Shown here piece after piece: positions 40,106 through 53,600 of a stretch of DNA of 64,000 nucleotides (within the stretch, counting starts at the first letter, position 1; every line of letters begins with the position of its first letter). The notes below the pieces were generated by a model. The model searched no databases. It worked only from the letters and a program-made list of their open reading frames with translations, and was not told the origin of the DNA. The DNA comes from Ficedula albicollis (lineage: Eukaryota; Chordata; Aves; Passeriformes; Muscicapidae). The DNA is taken from positions 15,482,949-15,546,948 of the forward strand of contig NC_021674.1 in NCBI RefSeq assembly GCF_000247815.1, in the 5' to 3' direction. The translations under genes and the position numbers were made by a program.

Positions 40106-41861
40106 TGTTTCTTAATGATTTTTCATATTTGTATTTGTGTACCTGACAACTGGTGTTGCATTGTCATGAGTGAAGGATGTAATTTCTGCGCCTTGAGGTC
40201 TTTTTTTAAAGCAATTCTGTGATATCACAGGCATGGTTGCAGCTTAAACCTCCATAGCCTGTTTTTTCTTCAGCTGATATCCTGCACATTCAGGTAACCC
40301 ACTGAAAGGGAAAACCTAAAAACCTCATTTGTGGTTAATGCAGAGGAGACCTTCCAGCTTCTTCCAGTCTGTCCTGAGCCATGGCTGTGCTTTCATACCA
40401 AGAGTAGCCATAGCCAGCCTCCTCCAACAGCCTTAACATCATCTTCAGGAATGACTTCAGAGGACAGGTTCCATGTGTTGGTGACATAAAATACCAGCTA
40501 CATTTTTCTCAGTCGGTCAGAGAACTTTGTGGTGTCATCAGATATACTGGGAACATCAGTGTAAGTCTTGGTCATGGCAAGGTACAGGATTTATGTCTCT
40601 CTGTAATTAAAGTTGGGCTCTGAAAATGAAGTCAGTGCAATCCATCATTTACCCTTACAAGGGATTTTCTCCCAGCAGGAGCCAAACATGTAACCTACTA
40701 TAATGTGGTAAAAACATCCTGCAAAATTTGTAATTCGTCTTCCTATCTCATGTTTGGATCAAAGAGAAAGAATAATCTGTTTGTCAGCTAATGTGTTTGC
40801 AGTGCCCAACTCCATGATGCAGTGACTGGTAAGTGAAGAATCCTCCTCTCACAGGGAAGGGTGTTGGCTATGTGTCTGATGTAATTATTTAGATTATGTG
40901 CATCACAGGTCAGTTAGAAATGCAAGATGGAAAAAATGTTGAATGAAAACTAAAAGTTTTCTGGATAGAGCAGCTTCTTTGTTTAAAAAGTGATTAAGGA
41001 ACTGGAGGAAAAATTTTCTGTGAATGCTTTTTTTCCCCTCTGGTGAAAATGTAGCTTTTTAATCAAAAGGTTCTGATACACAGATTTCTTGGAGATTACT
41101 TTGTTCCTACCCTTTTCAAAGATCACTAAAGTGGCATTTAGGGACATGGTTTAGTGGTGGATTTTGCAGTGCTGGGTTTACAGTTAGACTTAGTGATCTT
41201 TTCTCACCTGAATCATTCTGGGATTCTGTGTTGGGTAAATCACTTGGAAATTTTTTCAATACTGTTGGGATGAAGGTGCTAATCCACCAGGAATCACATA
41301 GCCCTCTCCATGGGACATGGATTGTCACTGGCTCTCCTCTCACTCAGCAGCAGGTTTGTCCCTGTTCACCTTCTCTTGTAGTCCCAGCAGATGCCCCTCT
41401 GAACTCTGTCAGCAGGGCCTACAGGTCTTGCATACATTGTTTGGGATCAAGGCTGTGCTTTAAGGATGCTTTGCTCAATCAAACGTTTCCTCATCAGCAT
41501 CAGGGGGTTTCTCTCTCTCTCTGCTCAGAACAGAAGGTTGAAATCCTGTCATCTGTGTGTGTCATCAGGCTCATCGGGGTAGCAGGATGTCAGACCAAGA
41601 CATTTTTCTCTTGACTTCAAAGCTGCAAGGCCCAAAGCTGGTTTGTTGTCTTGATCATAGGAAATGTAGTTCCTAGTTTTCTACATTGCATCAATTGGTG
41701 TTGTTTAAAAAAGATCTGTGTTTTAATAACTTGATTTTATATGTGCACTGTGTGAAAAGAAACACCAGGACACTACAAACCTACAGAAAGCCTTAGTTTT
41801 CAGATTTCACTGATGATATTATTAGAATGTTTTAACCATGTATCAGTTACTCTACAGCTAC

Positions 41862-41867
41862 AATAAA
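41862..41867 (+). promoter_or_regulatory. AATAAA poly(A) signal, distal LCLAT1 candidate
   Basis: A canonical AATAAA about 3.6 kb after the stop codon, followed by GCATGTGTTTAATTTTGCTG, a T/GT-rich downstream element. It would define a long 3'UTR isoform. The sequence alone does not choose between this and the 40,074 signal. Confidence 0.4.
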
Positions 41868-41899
41868 GACCTGAAGCATTGCATGTGTTTAATTTTGCT

Positions 41900-44800
41900 G
41901 TTTTCTTTTTACTGCACCTGTAAGGAACAAACACTGTCTTCAATCATATGGCTGGCTTGCTCGGGCAGACTGGTGTCTCTTTCCATGCTGGATTCATGGA
42001 TTGTGGCTATTGAGGGAGGAGAACCCCCCCCAACTCTCCATGGGAGGCTGAAAAGGGGCGTCTGGCTCTACTCTCCCTTCCAGCTTCATCATGTAAAGAG
42101 GCACAGAAAGCTTTGAGTGTTCAAGAACTACAACTCAGCTTTAGTCTTGCTGTGCTGCTTAACCAGGATTGCTGAAGAATAACCTCTCTTAGGTAGTGAT
42201 AGGTGGGTAAGACCTTCATTTTATCTGTATTCTGTTACCTCCCATGTGATTACTGACACAAGAAACAATCTGTGACAAGGTTCACATTCTTAGAGGACCT
42301 TTCTTTAATGTAACTTCAGGTCACAGGCCCCTTGATTCTCTCTCCATTGCTTAATTGCTAATCTGGTGTGGATGCAGAAGGGCTGTGTTTCTCAGCTCCT
42401 CATTACCCAGTGAGAACAGCCTTGCTGTGCTGGCCTAGGGAAATACTCACATCTCCAGCAGGTATGCTATGGCAGAAAGAAGAAACAGAAACCCTGGGAG
42501 CAGTTTCTGCAGCTGGAAATTATATTTGCCATGTCTATGTATGCTCAGAGTGTTCAAATCCTTTCTCCAAAGTCAAAATGAGTGGCTTGTCAACTCTGGA
42601 AAGGTGGCTGTCTCTTCCTCTTTGTCTCCTCACAAATATGCAATGAAATGTATTTCTCTGAAATACAGAAAACATTATTAATGGAGGCCAAAGCTTTCAC
42701 CCTCCAGCTGCCTCAAACCCCTCCTTTGCAGTTCAATACAGTGGGGGAAAGGTGAGGAAATAAGAACTTTGAATCACACTGCAAGCAATCTCAACCAGAA
42801 AATGCTCCTGGGAGCATGGAGCATGGTCTGTGCTTATAACATAGTTGGGTGACTCTCACCTAGAGGGTTTGGGCTGAGGCATGTGAAGGGGAGAGAGTTT
42901 GCCTCTGTCGTTGCTGGCCAATCAGTTTCATCAGGAGTGGATATCAGGCCATGAGTTTTTAAGTAGATGTCTTTGTTCTATTACAGTAGGACTCCAGATG
43001 GTTTGTCATCCCCTTTTCTGGAGGTCTTTGTCTGGGAGGACTGTTTCTCAGGTGGGCATTGCTGCTCTCAGTAGAAGAGGGGAGAGTGTTTGCTGCATTT
43101 GAGATGCTTCTTGCTGGGCTGCATGAAAGAGGCAGCTGTGCAGGTCCAGTAATTGTAATGGTTTTGGTGGTCAGCAGCCTCTTCCCTGCATTTCTCTTTC
43201 TCCTTATCTTGCTTGTCTGAGGGAGGAGGCGAGGGCCCCTTCAGCAGCAGAGAAGCACCTTCGGCCTTACAGAGAGAAGAGCTAAAGGGGCTCAGGCCTC
43301 AGCATTGCTTCTGCATCCCCAGGACAGGTGGCAGAGGAGGATTAGCTGCTGCATGGGGTGAGAGCACGAGGAGATGCTGTGGGAGGAGCAGGAAGCACAG
43401 CTTTCCACAGAGCCATAACCTGGAACTAGCATCGCTGCTGGGTCTTGCCCTCTGTCCCCCTGCGCTGTTTCTCTCCCTGCTTCCTCTCTCTGAACTGCTG
43501 GGTGGTCAGTGAGACAGAGGGATGGATGTAGACTAACACTGAACCCAAAGGGGAGGGAAATGTTAAGGATAACAGGGTAGAGGTGCTAGGGAAGGTGTTG
43601 GCTCCTGCCAGTGCTGGGTGCAGCTGTTGGGGGTGTGTCATCCTGTCTTAGAGGCTGAAGGAAAAGGTCTGTGTTGAAACACTTGTTTACTTCAGCATCT
43701 TTTGAGAAAGTGAGAGGAGAAAGAACATCCACCATAGGGTGTTTCCCAGCAGGACCATTGGACTGCCCAGGAGGAGCCTCTCTCTGTTCCTACCTGACAG
43801 GCTGCCCACCAGTGTTGGCATTGCCAACACAACCATGTGTCCCTGTTAGCTGTTCAGGGTGCTGTCTCCTCTCTGTGCTCACATTTCTCACTTGATGCCC
43901 TGTGTTTAGGGCCATGCAAAGGGCTCCTCCTGCTTCTTTTCCTAGCAGTTGTGCAAGACCCTGAGTTCTTTAAGGATAGAATAATCTCTCACTGTCAGTC
44001 AGATTCCCACTGGCATGCTGGGAAGCTGCTCACCTTTCCAGGGAAGCTTGCAAAATCACTTGTAGCAGTACTGCCTTATGCGATCCATGTTTTACCTGGC
44101 AGCCAGGTGCTCCCTCACCTTCCTGGCAAGGAGCTGCCTCATCATCCCCCTCCCCACTGGCACAGTTAGTTTCCCTTCTCGATTATCCACTGAAATTATT
44201 CAAGTGGAGTTGTTCTGCCTGCTGGTAGGTCCTGAGGTTTGCTTCCTACAGCTTTGCACCCCCTGCCAGTGCTGTTCAAAAAGCTCTCTGAAGCTCAGCT
44301 CTGAACTCACTTCACTCGAGTGCCCTTTTTATAGCTACCTAAGCAAAGGTCCCCACTTTCCCAGGGCTTTCCTTGGTGCTTTGTGATGGGCACAAATCAT
44401 CCGTCAGTGGGTTGTCTCAAGGTCACAGCAGGGAAACCTTCCAGTACCTGAGGATCAGCAAACATTCACAGTGCTGGACATGGGCATGATCTGAACTTGT
44501 GCTGCTTCTCACATGCCTTAACACCAATTCCTGCAGGAGCAGAACCAGCGTTTAAAAGAAATGCTCTAAACTACTTCTGGCAGCAAACAAAACTTTTCTG
44601 ATTCCTTTATTGCTCTATGCCTTCCTTCTCCTCTCTACCTCCCAGGAGCAAGATACAAGAAGGTTTTAGAGTACCTCTGTTGCTTGAGGCAGGAGAATAA
44701 TGTGCCTGCAGCCACTGTCCTGTGTGTGTCCTACTTGGATCAGGCTGTGCTGGCCAAGTTCACAAAGCAGGAGTCAAGGACTGCTTGACACTGCAGGCTC

Positions 44801-47800
44801 CTTGCACTTGTCTGTCCCTGGAGAGACACACAAGGAGAGGGGCTGGGTCCAGTTCCTCACCCACACTGGGCCCTTGTGTGGGCACCTGCACAAAGAATGT
44901 GAGATCCTCATGGCCAACACAAGGACAAAGGGACATGGAGCATCATCCCACAGGATCCCAGAGCTGCAGCCAGCAGCTGGGAAGCCACAGAGGAGCACTT
45001 GGGAAAGGACCTGCTGGCCAACAGCCCTCAGGTGGCCTTGGTGCTCTTATCAGAGGTGCTGTAAGTGATGTGGGCCAAGGGTAGGGACAGAGCACAGGCA
45101 CCCTGACTGCAAGCCAGGGCTGTGTCTGCCATCAGGCTCTGACACTCACCTGTGGCTTTGATGCTGCATGTCCCTCTGGGACAGGTATTATTCCTGGCCC
45201 CCGAGGCCTTGGCTGGGAGTAAGTCCCCCCTTCCTGGGGTGGGCAGGACAGTGCAGGATGCAGCAGGATAATGGCAGCAAACACCACATGGCCAGCAGCA
45301 GTGAGGGCTGGCACAGATATTCCAGCTGCAGTAACCCAGCTGCCTGCCTGGGCTACATCCACCCCCAGGAGTTAATCCTACTCCTTTGGCGGGGTTTTGT
45401 CTGGCACAACTGGGAGTGGGGCTGGTGTTCATCTGTGATCTCTGCTCACTCACTATTCCTGCTCCTGCACCATGTGAAGGATGTTGCATGATCTCAGAAC
45501 ATGGGGTGCCCCAGCCTTCATGCCCAGCCTGGCTTTAAATTAAGGTGTTGAAGCTCTTGGAATAGTCTGGTCTCCTTCTCTACTCCCACCCTGATGAGTG
45601 ACCAGGGGCAGGGCAGCTGGCTCAGGCCTCTCTGGTCCATCACAGGGCTCTTGCAGCAGGGCAAGGGCAAGCCTGATCCTGTGGTCACTCTGGTAAAGTG
45701 TCACACCCATCTCCAGCCTCTCTCTACAGATGCTATGCTCTTCTAGAGGTTTTGCTTTCTGCTTGCACTGGGGAAAGGGAGATTATTTTCCAGGGGCCCC
45801 TGAGAGGCAGCGCAAGGAGATGTTTTATGCAAGATCACAACAAGGTGTTCAGGTCTGCCTCCTCTCAACACGTGAAGGTTAAAGCCAGGCTCTCAGCTTT
45901 CCATTGCTAATGACAGAAAGTGCCTTGTGAGTGAGAGAGAGTATAATTAGGCATTAATGAGAAAGGAGCCTGTGGTTTTATTGCCTGTTGGACATCAGTC
46001 CCAAAGATGAACAAGAGAGGTTGCATTAGCTGCTTCCTGCTGAGTCCTTCCAGCATGAAAGTCCTTAGCAGACTTTCTGCATCATTTAATGATGGGAGGT
46101 AGACAAGGGCACTGCAGGCAAGGAGTGATGGGGCTTGGTGTCCTCTGCTGCAGGCTGGGACAAGCCCCAGATCTGTGGCCCCACGGGGGGCCTGTGGACC
46201 TTGGGCAAAGACCTTGGGCTCTGCTGTTGGCTCTGCCTCTGCCCAGTGGCACATGTCACACACCTCCTGCATCCCAGCTGGTTCAGCAGGACTGGAGACA
46301 TCTCCTCAGGTGGTGCTCAGTGGCAGCCACAGCATGTCAGGAGAGACACAGCCCTGGGGCAAAAGCAAAGCTATTTGCTTATGGGAAGGTCAGAGCAGAT
46401 CCTACCACTTTGGGATGAGCCTTCTGCCCTGCATCAGCCTGAACCCAACACTGAGGGAAGCTGGAAGAGATCAGATAATGACAGGAATAAAACCAGGGAG
46501 GCTAAAGACCTTATCTTGAATGAGCTTCATCATCCCTAACCATTGCATAAAAGCTATTAAAGATATTACAGGACATGCTGGATGCTGGCACAGCAGAGAC
46601 AAATATAGGTGGAGTGGTCCTTGTCATAAATATCACTCAAGCTGCCTTGACAGCCCTCTGCCATCATGGCTCTGCTCGCAGCCAGCCTGGCTAAGCAGTG
46701 CCAAGCCATGGGTACAGCTGATGGGAACAGCTCCTTCTCACCCTGAATGATGCAAGGCTTGCATCCTCAAGGAGAGAAACCTCCTGCTGTGGGGCAGACC
46801 TGCTTTCCCTGGGTCCTCTCCATGGGGATCCTGCTGCAAGTGCTGCAAGCAACCAGAGGCTGGGATTTAAAAACCACGGCACTAAAAGAAACCATCCCAC
46901 TTGTGCATGCATTTGTCAAGTCTATTAATAATGTGCTTCACACTGTACTTTGAATGCTATTTTTAATGATTACTCTGCATTTTGCCACTCAGCCATTGCA
47001 GTCACATCTAAGTCCTAAAGTTATCAGACATTTATCTTGTGTGATCACAAGCCTGGCTCCACTGATGTCTCATTCTGTGATACCCAGACATCTTCATTGC
47101 CAAGCACATGGACACAACCCTGACACCACACCACAGGTAGGTGCTTTTGCTCCTCTGTTAGCTAAACCAGGTGCCTTTTCCAGTGACAGACCATTGCACC
47201 CCTTGGTATAAAGTCCTCTGGTTACCCCTCGTCTGCCAAATGCTCTGACACATCCAGTTAGGAAAAGAAGCCAGCTTTTAGCTCAGTGTCACCACATCCT
47301 AATCCTGCCACTCTACCATGTCTCCCCAAGCAGGGGGAAGAATTAGAAAGGGGCACCTTGCCCCACACACCAGCAGTGATGGGCAGAGCAGACAGGTCGC
47401 CCTGAACCTGGAGTACTTCCAGGGCCATCGACCCTCACTGAGTCACTCATTAAGATGATGCAGCAGGAAGTCATTGAAAACAGAAGACAACAGAAATAAA
47501 ATGAAGAGTGAGGCATCCATTCACACCCTTGGCAGAGGCATTTCTGTTCCCGGTCCCCTCCTGCCCGCAGGGAGGACGGGTGCTGCTCATTAGACAGGTT
47601 ATGTAATTGAAGTGGTCTATATTTATCAGGAGAGCGTGGCATACACACCTCGAGGGTCAGAAGCCCAGCAGTTTGGAGAACATTAGCTCCACTAATGAAT
47701 CAGCAGGGAGAAGGACCTAAAAATATGACTCAGCTGCAGAAGGACATCATCGGGCAGCTCAGGAGCCAAGGTCAGGAGGCCCTGATGTGCCTTTCCAGCT

Positions 47801-48460
47801 CTAGCTGGAGTGGTGATGCTGTGCTCAGATGGGCATTGCCTCAGAAAAGGCAAAATCCACTCTGTAAACTCCTTTCAAACTTTGGCTGTGGTGCTGGATA
47901 TTGAGCTGTGCCTAAAGGAGGAGGGAGACCCCCAATCCATGCCACAACCACTGTACTGTAAAGTCAGCCTCCATTTTGCATCGTTTTCCCTCTGAGCCTG
48001 AAACCTCAACACTCATGGGATCTATCCCCTCTTTAGGGCAGAGAACCACTAAAAATGCTTCATTTCCTTCAGGGTCAGGGTAGTCCTTGGCTGGTTTGTG
48101 CTCCCTGTGCAGAGCCCTGCTATGGCTGCTGGGCAGACCTGAGCTTTGTGCCTGCTCCTCAGCGCTGGGGAAACTCGGGGCAGGCTCTTCTTGCTCATGC
48201 TCCGTGCCCAGCCTTCAGAAGCAGCTGTGCCACCCCACAGCCCCCCAGCTGCCATCGCAGTGGGGAAGCTGCAGCACAGCAGCAGTGGCCCACAGTCAGC
48301 CCGTGTCAGACTGCAGACACTGAGGTGAGCAGCTGGGGGGATGTTTCTGCTGCTTTGCATGGACAAAGATGGTTAGAGGGAGTTATTTTTAGGGAACTGG
48401 AGAGGGTGGAAGGGAATAACAGATAGTCTTTGTTTTCTTGGTTTCTGCTATTGTAAGTGA
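41900..48460. other. Intergenic sequence with rising GC content, no gene recognised
   Basis: From about 42-43 kb the sequence becomes richer in GC. Numerous overlapping open frames of 60-153 codons occur on both strands, as expected from fewer stop codons, and none resembles a known protein. In human, CAPN13 follows LCLAT1; I looked for calpain-like exons on the minus strand and recognised none. Confidence 0.45.
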
Positions 48461-48730
48461 ATTAGTTTGCCTGTGATGCCAGGGAGCTCAGCTCAGTGCC
48501 CTGGTTTACCCAGGGCACCGTAGACAAACAGTGGCCCTTACCCCATGCTGTGTTTGTGCAGTGTCCACACTGTCATTTACCATTTTAAGATCCTGAATAC
48601 TGTGTCCTGTGATGCCTTAGGTTTTAGCTTTTGTATTTTTCAGATTCTCTGCTCCTTAATGTGTAACTCTGAAACTTCATGTCAGGTGTTAATAAGTTCT
48701 CTTCACAGGGTAGTTAGACGAAACAATCCC

Positions 48731-49432
48731 TTCCCAGACAGAGAAGAAAGAAGCATAAACAACCATTACCCAAAAAGCATAAACAATGTCAAAGGGAAGG
48801 GGGCAAGCCAGGGGCTTCATAGCCTGGGGCTGTGGTTGGACAATCGACCCTGGTGTGTGGATGAACCAAAACTTACAAAAGTGTAAAAACTCGTGACCAG
48901 GATCCATCTTGAATTCAATCTGGGTGTAGGCCCAGCCAGGCTCTTGCACTGCCCAAGGTGTATCCTTTCAATAAATACCCATTTTATTCCTTTTACTCTG
49001 CGTAAAAACTCGTGACCAGGATCCACCTTGGATTCAATCACCCTGGTGTGTGGATGAACCAAAACTTACAAAAGTGTAAAAACTCGTGACCAGGATCCAT
49101 CTTGAATTCAATCTGGGTGTAGGTCTTCCCAGACAGAGAAGAAAGAAGCATAAACAACCATTACCCAAAAAGCATAAACAATGTCAAAGGGAAGGGGGCA
49201 AGCCAGGGGCTTCATAGCCTGGGGCTGTGGTTGGACAATCGACCCTGGTGTGTGGATGAACCAAAACTTACAAAAGTGTAAAAACTCGTGACCAGGATCC
49301 ATCTTGAATTCAATCTGGGTGTAGGCCCAGCCAGGCTCTTGCACTGCCCAAGGTGTATCCTTTCAATAAATACCCATTTTATTCCTTTTACTCTGCCTAA
49401 TCTCTGTTCCAGGTCAGCCTTTCCAGGCATCA
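48731..49432 (+). mobile_element. Endogenous-retrovirus LTR fragment, internally duplicated
   Basis: The right part ends like an avian retroviral LTR: poly(A) signal AATAAATACCCATTTTATTC, then CTCTGTTCCAGGTCAGCC and a terminal GGCATCA near 49,432. A GACCAGGATCC-containing segment precedes it. The block starting TTCCCAGACAGAGAAGAAAG at 48,731 recurs at 49,126 (offset 395). Between them lie partial copies (about 49,002-49,040 and 49,041-49,124) of the GTAAAAACTCGTGACC part. The order is therefore full unit, two fragments, full unit. The left LTR boundary and target-site duplication were not found. The family is probably ERVK-like, judged from remembered avian LTR layout only. No viral gene is present. 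Confidence 0.7.
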
Positions 49433-49553
49433 CCTAGACCAAATTCTGCCTTCTTGTAGATGGGTTGGTGAACCAGCCTGCCCAGGACAGAGAGCAGAGC
49501 CTGGGCACTCAGCCTGTCCCCTGAGACTGGCCATGGCCCCAGTGGCTGGGGAT

Positions 49554-49554
<1 letters not shown>

Positions 49555-49614
<60 letters not shown>
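49555..49614. repeat. C60 homopolymer, probable assembly artefact
   Basis: Sixty uninterrupted C between GGCTGGGGATT and ATTCCTGCCACATCC. It lies between two LTR-like segments, a typical site for a collapsed or filled gap. Confidence 0.85.
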
Positions 49615-49699
49615 ATTCCTGCCACATCCCCAGTAATGTCTTGGTCCTTGCTTCACGTGATTCAGACGAACTCTAAGCCCTGCCTACCATTTGGTGGAC

Positions 49700-50622
49700 A
49701 CTAAAACTATAGAGGGGTAGATTTACCCCTCTGTATCATTAATATCATTAGATTTACCAAAGCTCCTGTCTTAGTGACCCATCTCAGCCAGGGCTGATGT
49801 CCCTCTCAGTGGGGTTTGCAGAGCAGATAATAGCTAATAGTTGCTAAAAACGTTATTTATTACAAAGCACATTTTATTACAAAGCACATCAGTTTGAAAA
49901 GGCAAGCAGAAAAACAATGGCAAAAGCAGTAGCAAAAGCAATTGGCAAAAATTAGGAAATGGCTAAATGCACAAAAGCAAATGGCAAGAGTAAATGGCTA
50001 AAGCAAGTACTAACTCTTTTCAATACATACTTTTATATAGGATCTTTCCCTACAAGCTAAGACATTAACTGGGACTACCACTTTTTGATTTATTAGAATT
50101 CTAGTTTCTTAACATGCCAGGTTACGTATAGACTACACATACTTATTTTGTTTTATCTGAAAAATGTAAGCAATATTTTTACTATAGCTCAATTATGTTT
50201 AAATACTGTCTACAACTGTAGTCTTGGAGCCTTTACTGAAAACATTAGCATGTTTTTCAACTTTCACTGGAACTCACACTACTTTGGCGAAAAATGTAAG
50301 CAATATTTTTACTATAGCTCAATTATGTTTAAATACTGTCTACAACTGTAGTCTTGGAGCCTTTACTGAAAACATTAGCATGTTTTTCAACTTTCACTGG
50401 AACTCACACTACTTTGGCATTTGAAACTTTTTACTTACTAAAAGCACTAGAGCTCATACTAAAACTTACTGACTGACTTCTACTTAAACGTCTATGTGTG
50501 ATTGGCTTAATGTACTTTAACCCATCTACAAGCTTTAATTTAATTTCTGCACTTTTATTTCTCTCTGAATGATTCAGAGAGACCCCTGACTCACTGATTC
50601 CAACGTATGCTCTCCCATCACA
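49700..50622 (-). mobile_element. Probable endogenous-retrovirus LTR, minus strand
   Basis: Read on the minus strand, the segment has promoter-like CCTATATAAAAG (near 50,035). About 165 bp later there are two AATAAA-type signals in GTGCTTTGTAATAAA repeats (49,860-49,892), then a U5-like tail. This order (TATA, R, poly(A) signal, U5) is that of a retroviral LTR. The 5' edge may be TGTGATGGGAGAGC at about 50,622. I could not find a target-site duplication, so the limits are approximate. It includes an internal 130-bp duplication at 50,159-50,418. No viral gene is present. Confidence 0.5.
50159..50418. repeat. Perfect tandem duplication, 130-bp unit, two copies
   Basis: 50,159-50,288 and 50,289-50,418 are identical by reading, each starting GAAAAATGTAAGCAATATTT and ending ACTACTTTGGC. 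The duplication lies in the presumed U3 part of the minus-strand LTR, where direct repeats of enhancer-bearing DNA are common in retroviruses. An assembly duplication is equally possible. Confidence 0.95.
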
Positions 50623-53600
50623 CTCTTACTTCTTGTCGGGGGGTCTCTGTGGTCACTGCAAAGCCCACCCATGCCACTGGATCAGTCCTTGTGGGCTCTC
50701 ACAGGAGTGCCACCTCCTCTCTCTTCCCAGCAATGGCACTGCTGAGGCTCAGAGACACGACCCACCAGCACATGGATGCCCTGGCCAGCATCCCTGGCCT
50801 CTCTGGGATCAGGCTCTGTCTCACAGCAAGCAAAGAAAAGGATGATTCAAACATAGCCGTGGGGCTGCTCTGCCCACTGCATACTTCCTGAGCAAGCTAA
50901 TTTACTTGGAAGAGTTGGTGCTGGCAGAGATGTTTCAGTACATTTTTCTGCTCCTGTCAGTCCTCTCTGCTGGTAACTCAGCTGCCACAGCACCTCCTGC
51001 TCCCCTGCCCACACCTCCTGGACAAGGCACATCCTCCTGCAGTGGCTGCTGAAATTGCTTTTTATTTTTAAATTCCAGGACACAAAAGTCCTACCTTTAT
51101 CATTTGCCTGCAGTCCCAGCAGCTCCACATGTCCTCATTAAATAACCACTGATCACCAAGTGAATCTGACAGGCCTCAAAAGCAAGGGTACCTGGTGTGC
51201 CCACAGCTGCTCCCAGCTCCCTGTGGCTGCAAAATATGGGGGGGTCTCCTCCCTCTGGGGTGGGGAGAGGGGCTATTGGGAAGGAATGGTGAGTTTGTGC
51301 CTTTCCACTGCAACCTGGGGGCAGGTGGCTGCAAGGACTGAGCTTATCCCAGCCCTGCCAGAATTTATAAGGACAAACAGTAATACTGGTTCTGTACAGG
51401 GGGTTATTGAGATGGAAAGGTGGCACCCGGATTATGGCCTGTGCAATTTCATATTCCTCTTCCGAGACACAATTTAAATAATCCTTTTTCTTCATTTATT
51501 TTTAATCTCTGTAGCACAGACCCTGAGGGAGGATGTCGCCAGATGAGGAGGACTGCCTGACTTACCAGCTGAGTGTGGGGAGGTGGGTGTCCATGGGGCA
51601 ATTTGGGTGCCAACCTGACCCCCAGATAGAGAAGATTTGAAGGGAGGGATGGATCATGCAGGGATATTGATGCAGCTCTCTGTCCAGGGCAAACCTCAGT
51701 CTGATCTGTCTTTAAATACCCAGACTTTCAGAAGTGTTCAGACTCCATGTGGGATGCTTGTGTTTTAGTTGGGATTAGCTCCCATCTGTTTTCTCCATCC
51801 AGCCTTGCTAGGGGAAAGGCCACCTTGCATTTTGGGAGAGCTCATGCTAAGACTGGTGCATCCCCATCAGATGTGAAACATTCCAATGAACCCAGTGATG
51901 GGAAATCAGGAATCACACCTGAGAGAAGTGACATGGCAGCAGTGTGGTGCTGGATGGTGAATGCTGCTACCTCTCCTGAAGCATCTTCTGAGGAAGACAC
52001 TTGAATATGTACAGCCACTGAACCCACAGTTACACACACCACAGATAATTCAGCAAAGAAAGATGGAAAGGTTCTCCTGTATAGAGTTCCAGCAAGGTTT
52101 ACTGCAAAGCCACCCTGAAGGAATCCAGGGGCAAAAGACAAAATCACTGCAATGTCCAAGGTTAAGTATGGGGTCAGGGGGCAGTGGTCTGAGGGTACAA
52201 GGGCAGGGCAAAGGGCAGAGACCCACAAGGAATAGTGTTAAATTAACACAGTGCTGCAGGGCACCATGAGGAAAGCCTCTTTGTCTCCTTTCAGATAGTG
52301 AGTCTGGCCTGTGCCAGATTTTTCCAGGATTTTTCCATTCCCCCAGAAGTTCCCGTGATAGGCTCAAAGGCCTCCACAGTGACAGAAAACGTGGTTTGCT
52401 GGTGGAACAGGCTAGAGCTGGGCCTGCAGCAAATTTACAGCTTGACAAGGATGCTCAGGAATCCCTGCTGGGTTCACTTCACCCTGAGACAGGCACCAGC
52501 TGACACACAAATGAACTGGGTTTCCCCCCAGCTTTCACAAAGGCTGGTGCTGGGATCTGTAATTGCACAGAGTTTTAGTACAGCTCCTGTCTCAACCAAA
52601 CATCTTCAGGCATCACTAATTAAATTGAATTTACTGGGATGACAAGTGTCTCTTTCTTTTCAGCCACAGATGTTGTAACAGGCTCCAGCACAGCCTGTTT
52701 GGACCTGCTGCAGGACCCTCAGGCTTCCCTGGCTCAGGGGCACTGCCTGGGTGCCTCTCCCAGAGTGAAAACCAAGGGGCAGACTGGGGATCAGCCCAGC
52801 ATGGTTTTTATTTCTGCAAATAACTCAGATGGCCACAGATCTGTCCGTAGATCCTTTGTCCTCCTCTCTGTGCCTGGTGGGGAGAGCTAATAATAGATGT
52901 TGGATGCTGCAGGAAGATGCAGAATTTAAATGAATTCCCCTTCTCAGTAATAAAAATGTTTCTCCCCTAAGAGTCCCTTGATTAATTGATCCAGCAATTG
53001 ACAAATCAAGGATGGGAACGCATAAAGTCCAATAGGAAGGGATGAAAATAGCATTATGTACCATCTGATGCAGTCAGCGATGTCACACAACCAAATGACG
53101 GCAGAAAAATGGGGCCTTGGGCTGGAGGAGCCCTCATTAGGATGTGGCATGGGTATCATTGAGTAAAAGATCATTGATTTTGTTTGAAAGATTTGGCCAT
53201 CCGTATTAAATATAATCTCCGTAATGTAATCTCGGGAGTTGCTTTAAATGTCAGCACCACTTGGCTGCATCTGCTGGCTGGGGCTGCTGCTCCGAGGTGA
53301 AGATGGAAACTTCACCCTCCATCACCAGCTGTGCCCTGTTAGCAGCTGATGGGTTGTGCCCATGCAGGGCACATCAGCACACGGGCTCCTCACAGGAACA
53401 GGGGTGTGCCAGAAAGGCCCATGCATCAAAGCATGTGTGACTGCAGCAAAGCAGCTCATTTACTGAGGCAGAAGCAGCCAACACACAGGGTATTTCAAAG
53501 CCAAAATTCACTTTAAACTCTGGGCTTTCATGTGAGACTTGAACACCTGGCTAAATTCTCAGCAGCAATTAACCCATGTAGCTCTAATCACAGTCCTTGG

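Noticed and set aside
41900..48460. CAPN13, expected after LCLAT1 by human gene order
   Set aside because: I looked for calpain-like exons on the minus strand and recognised none. The gene may lie farther on, or the order may be broken.
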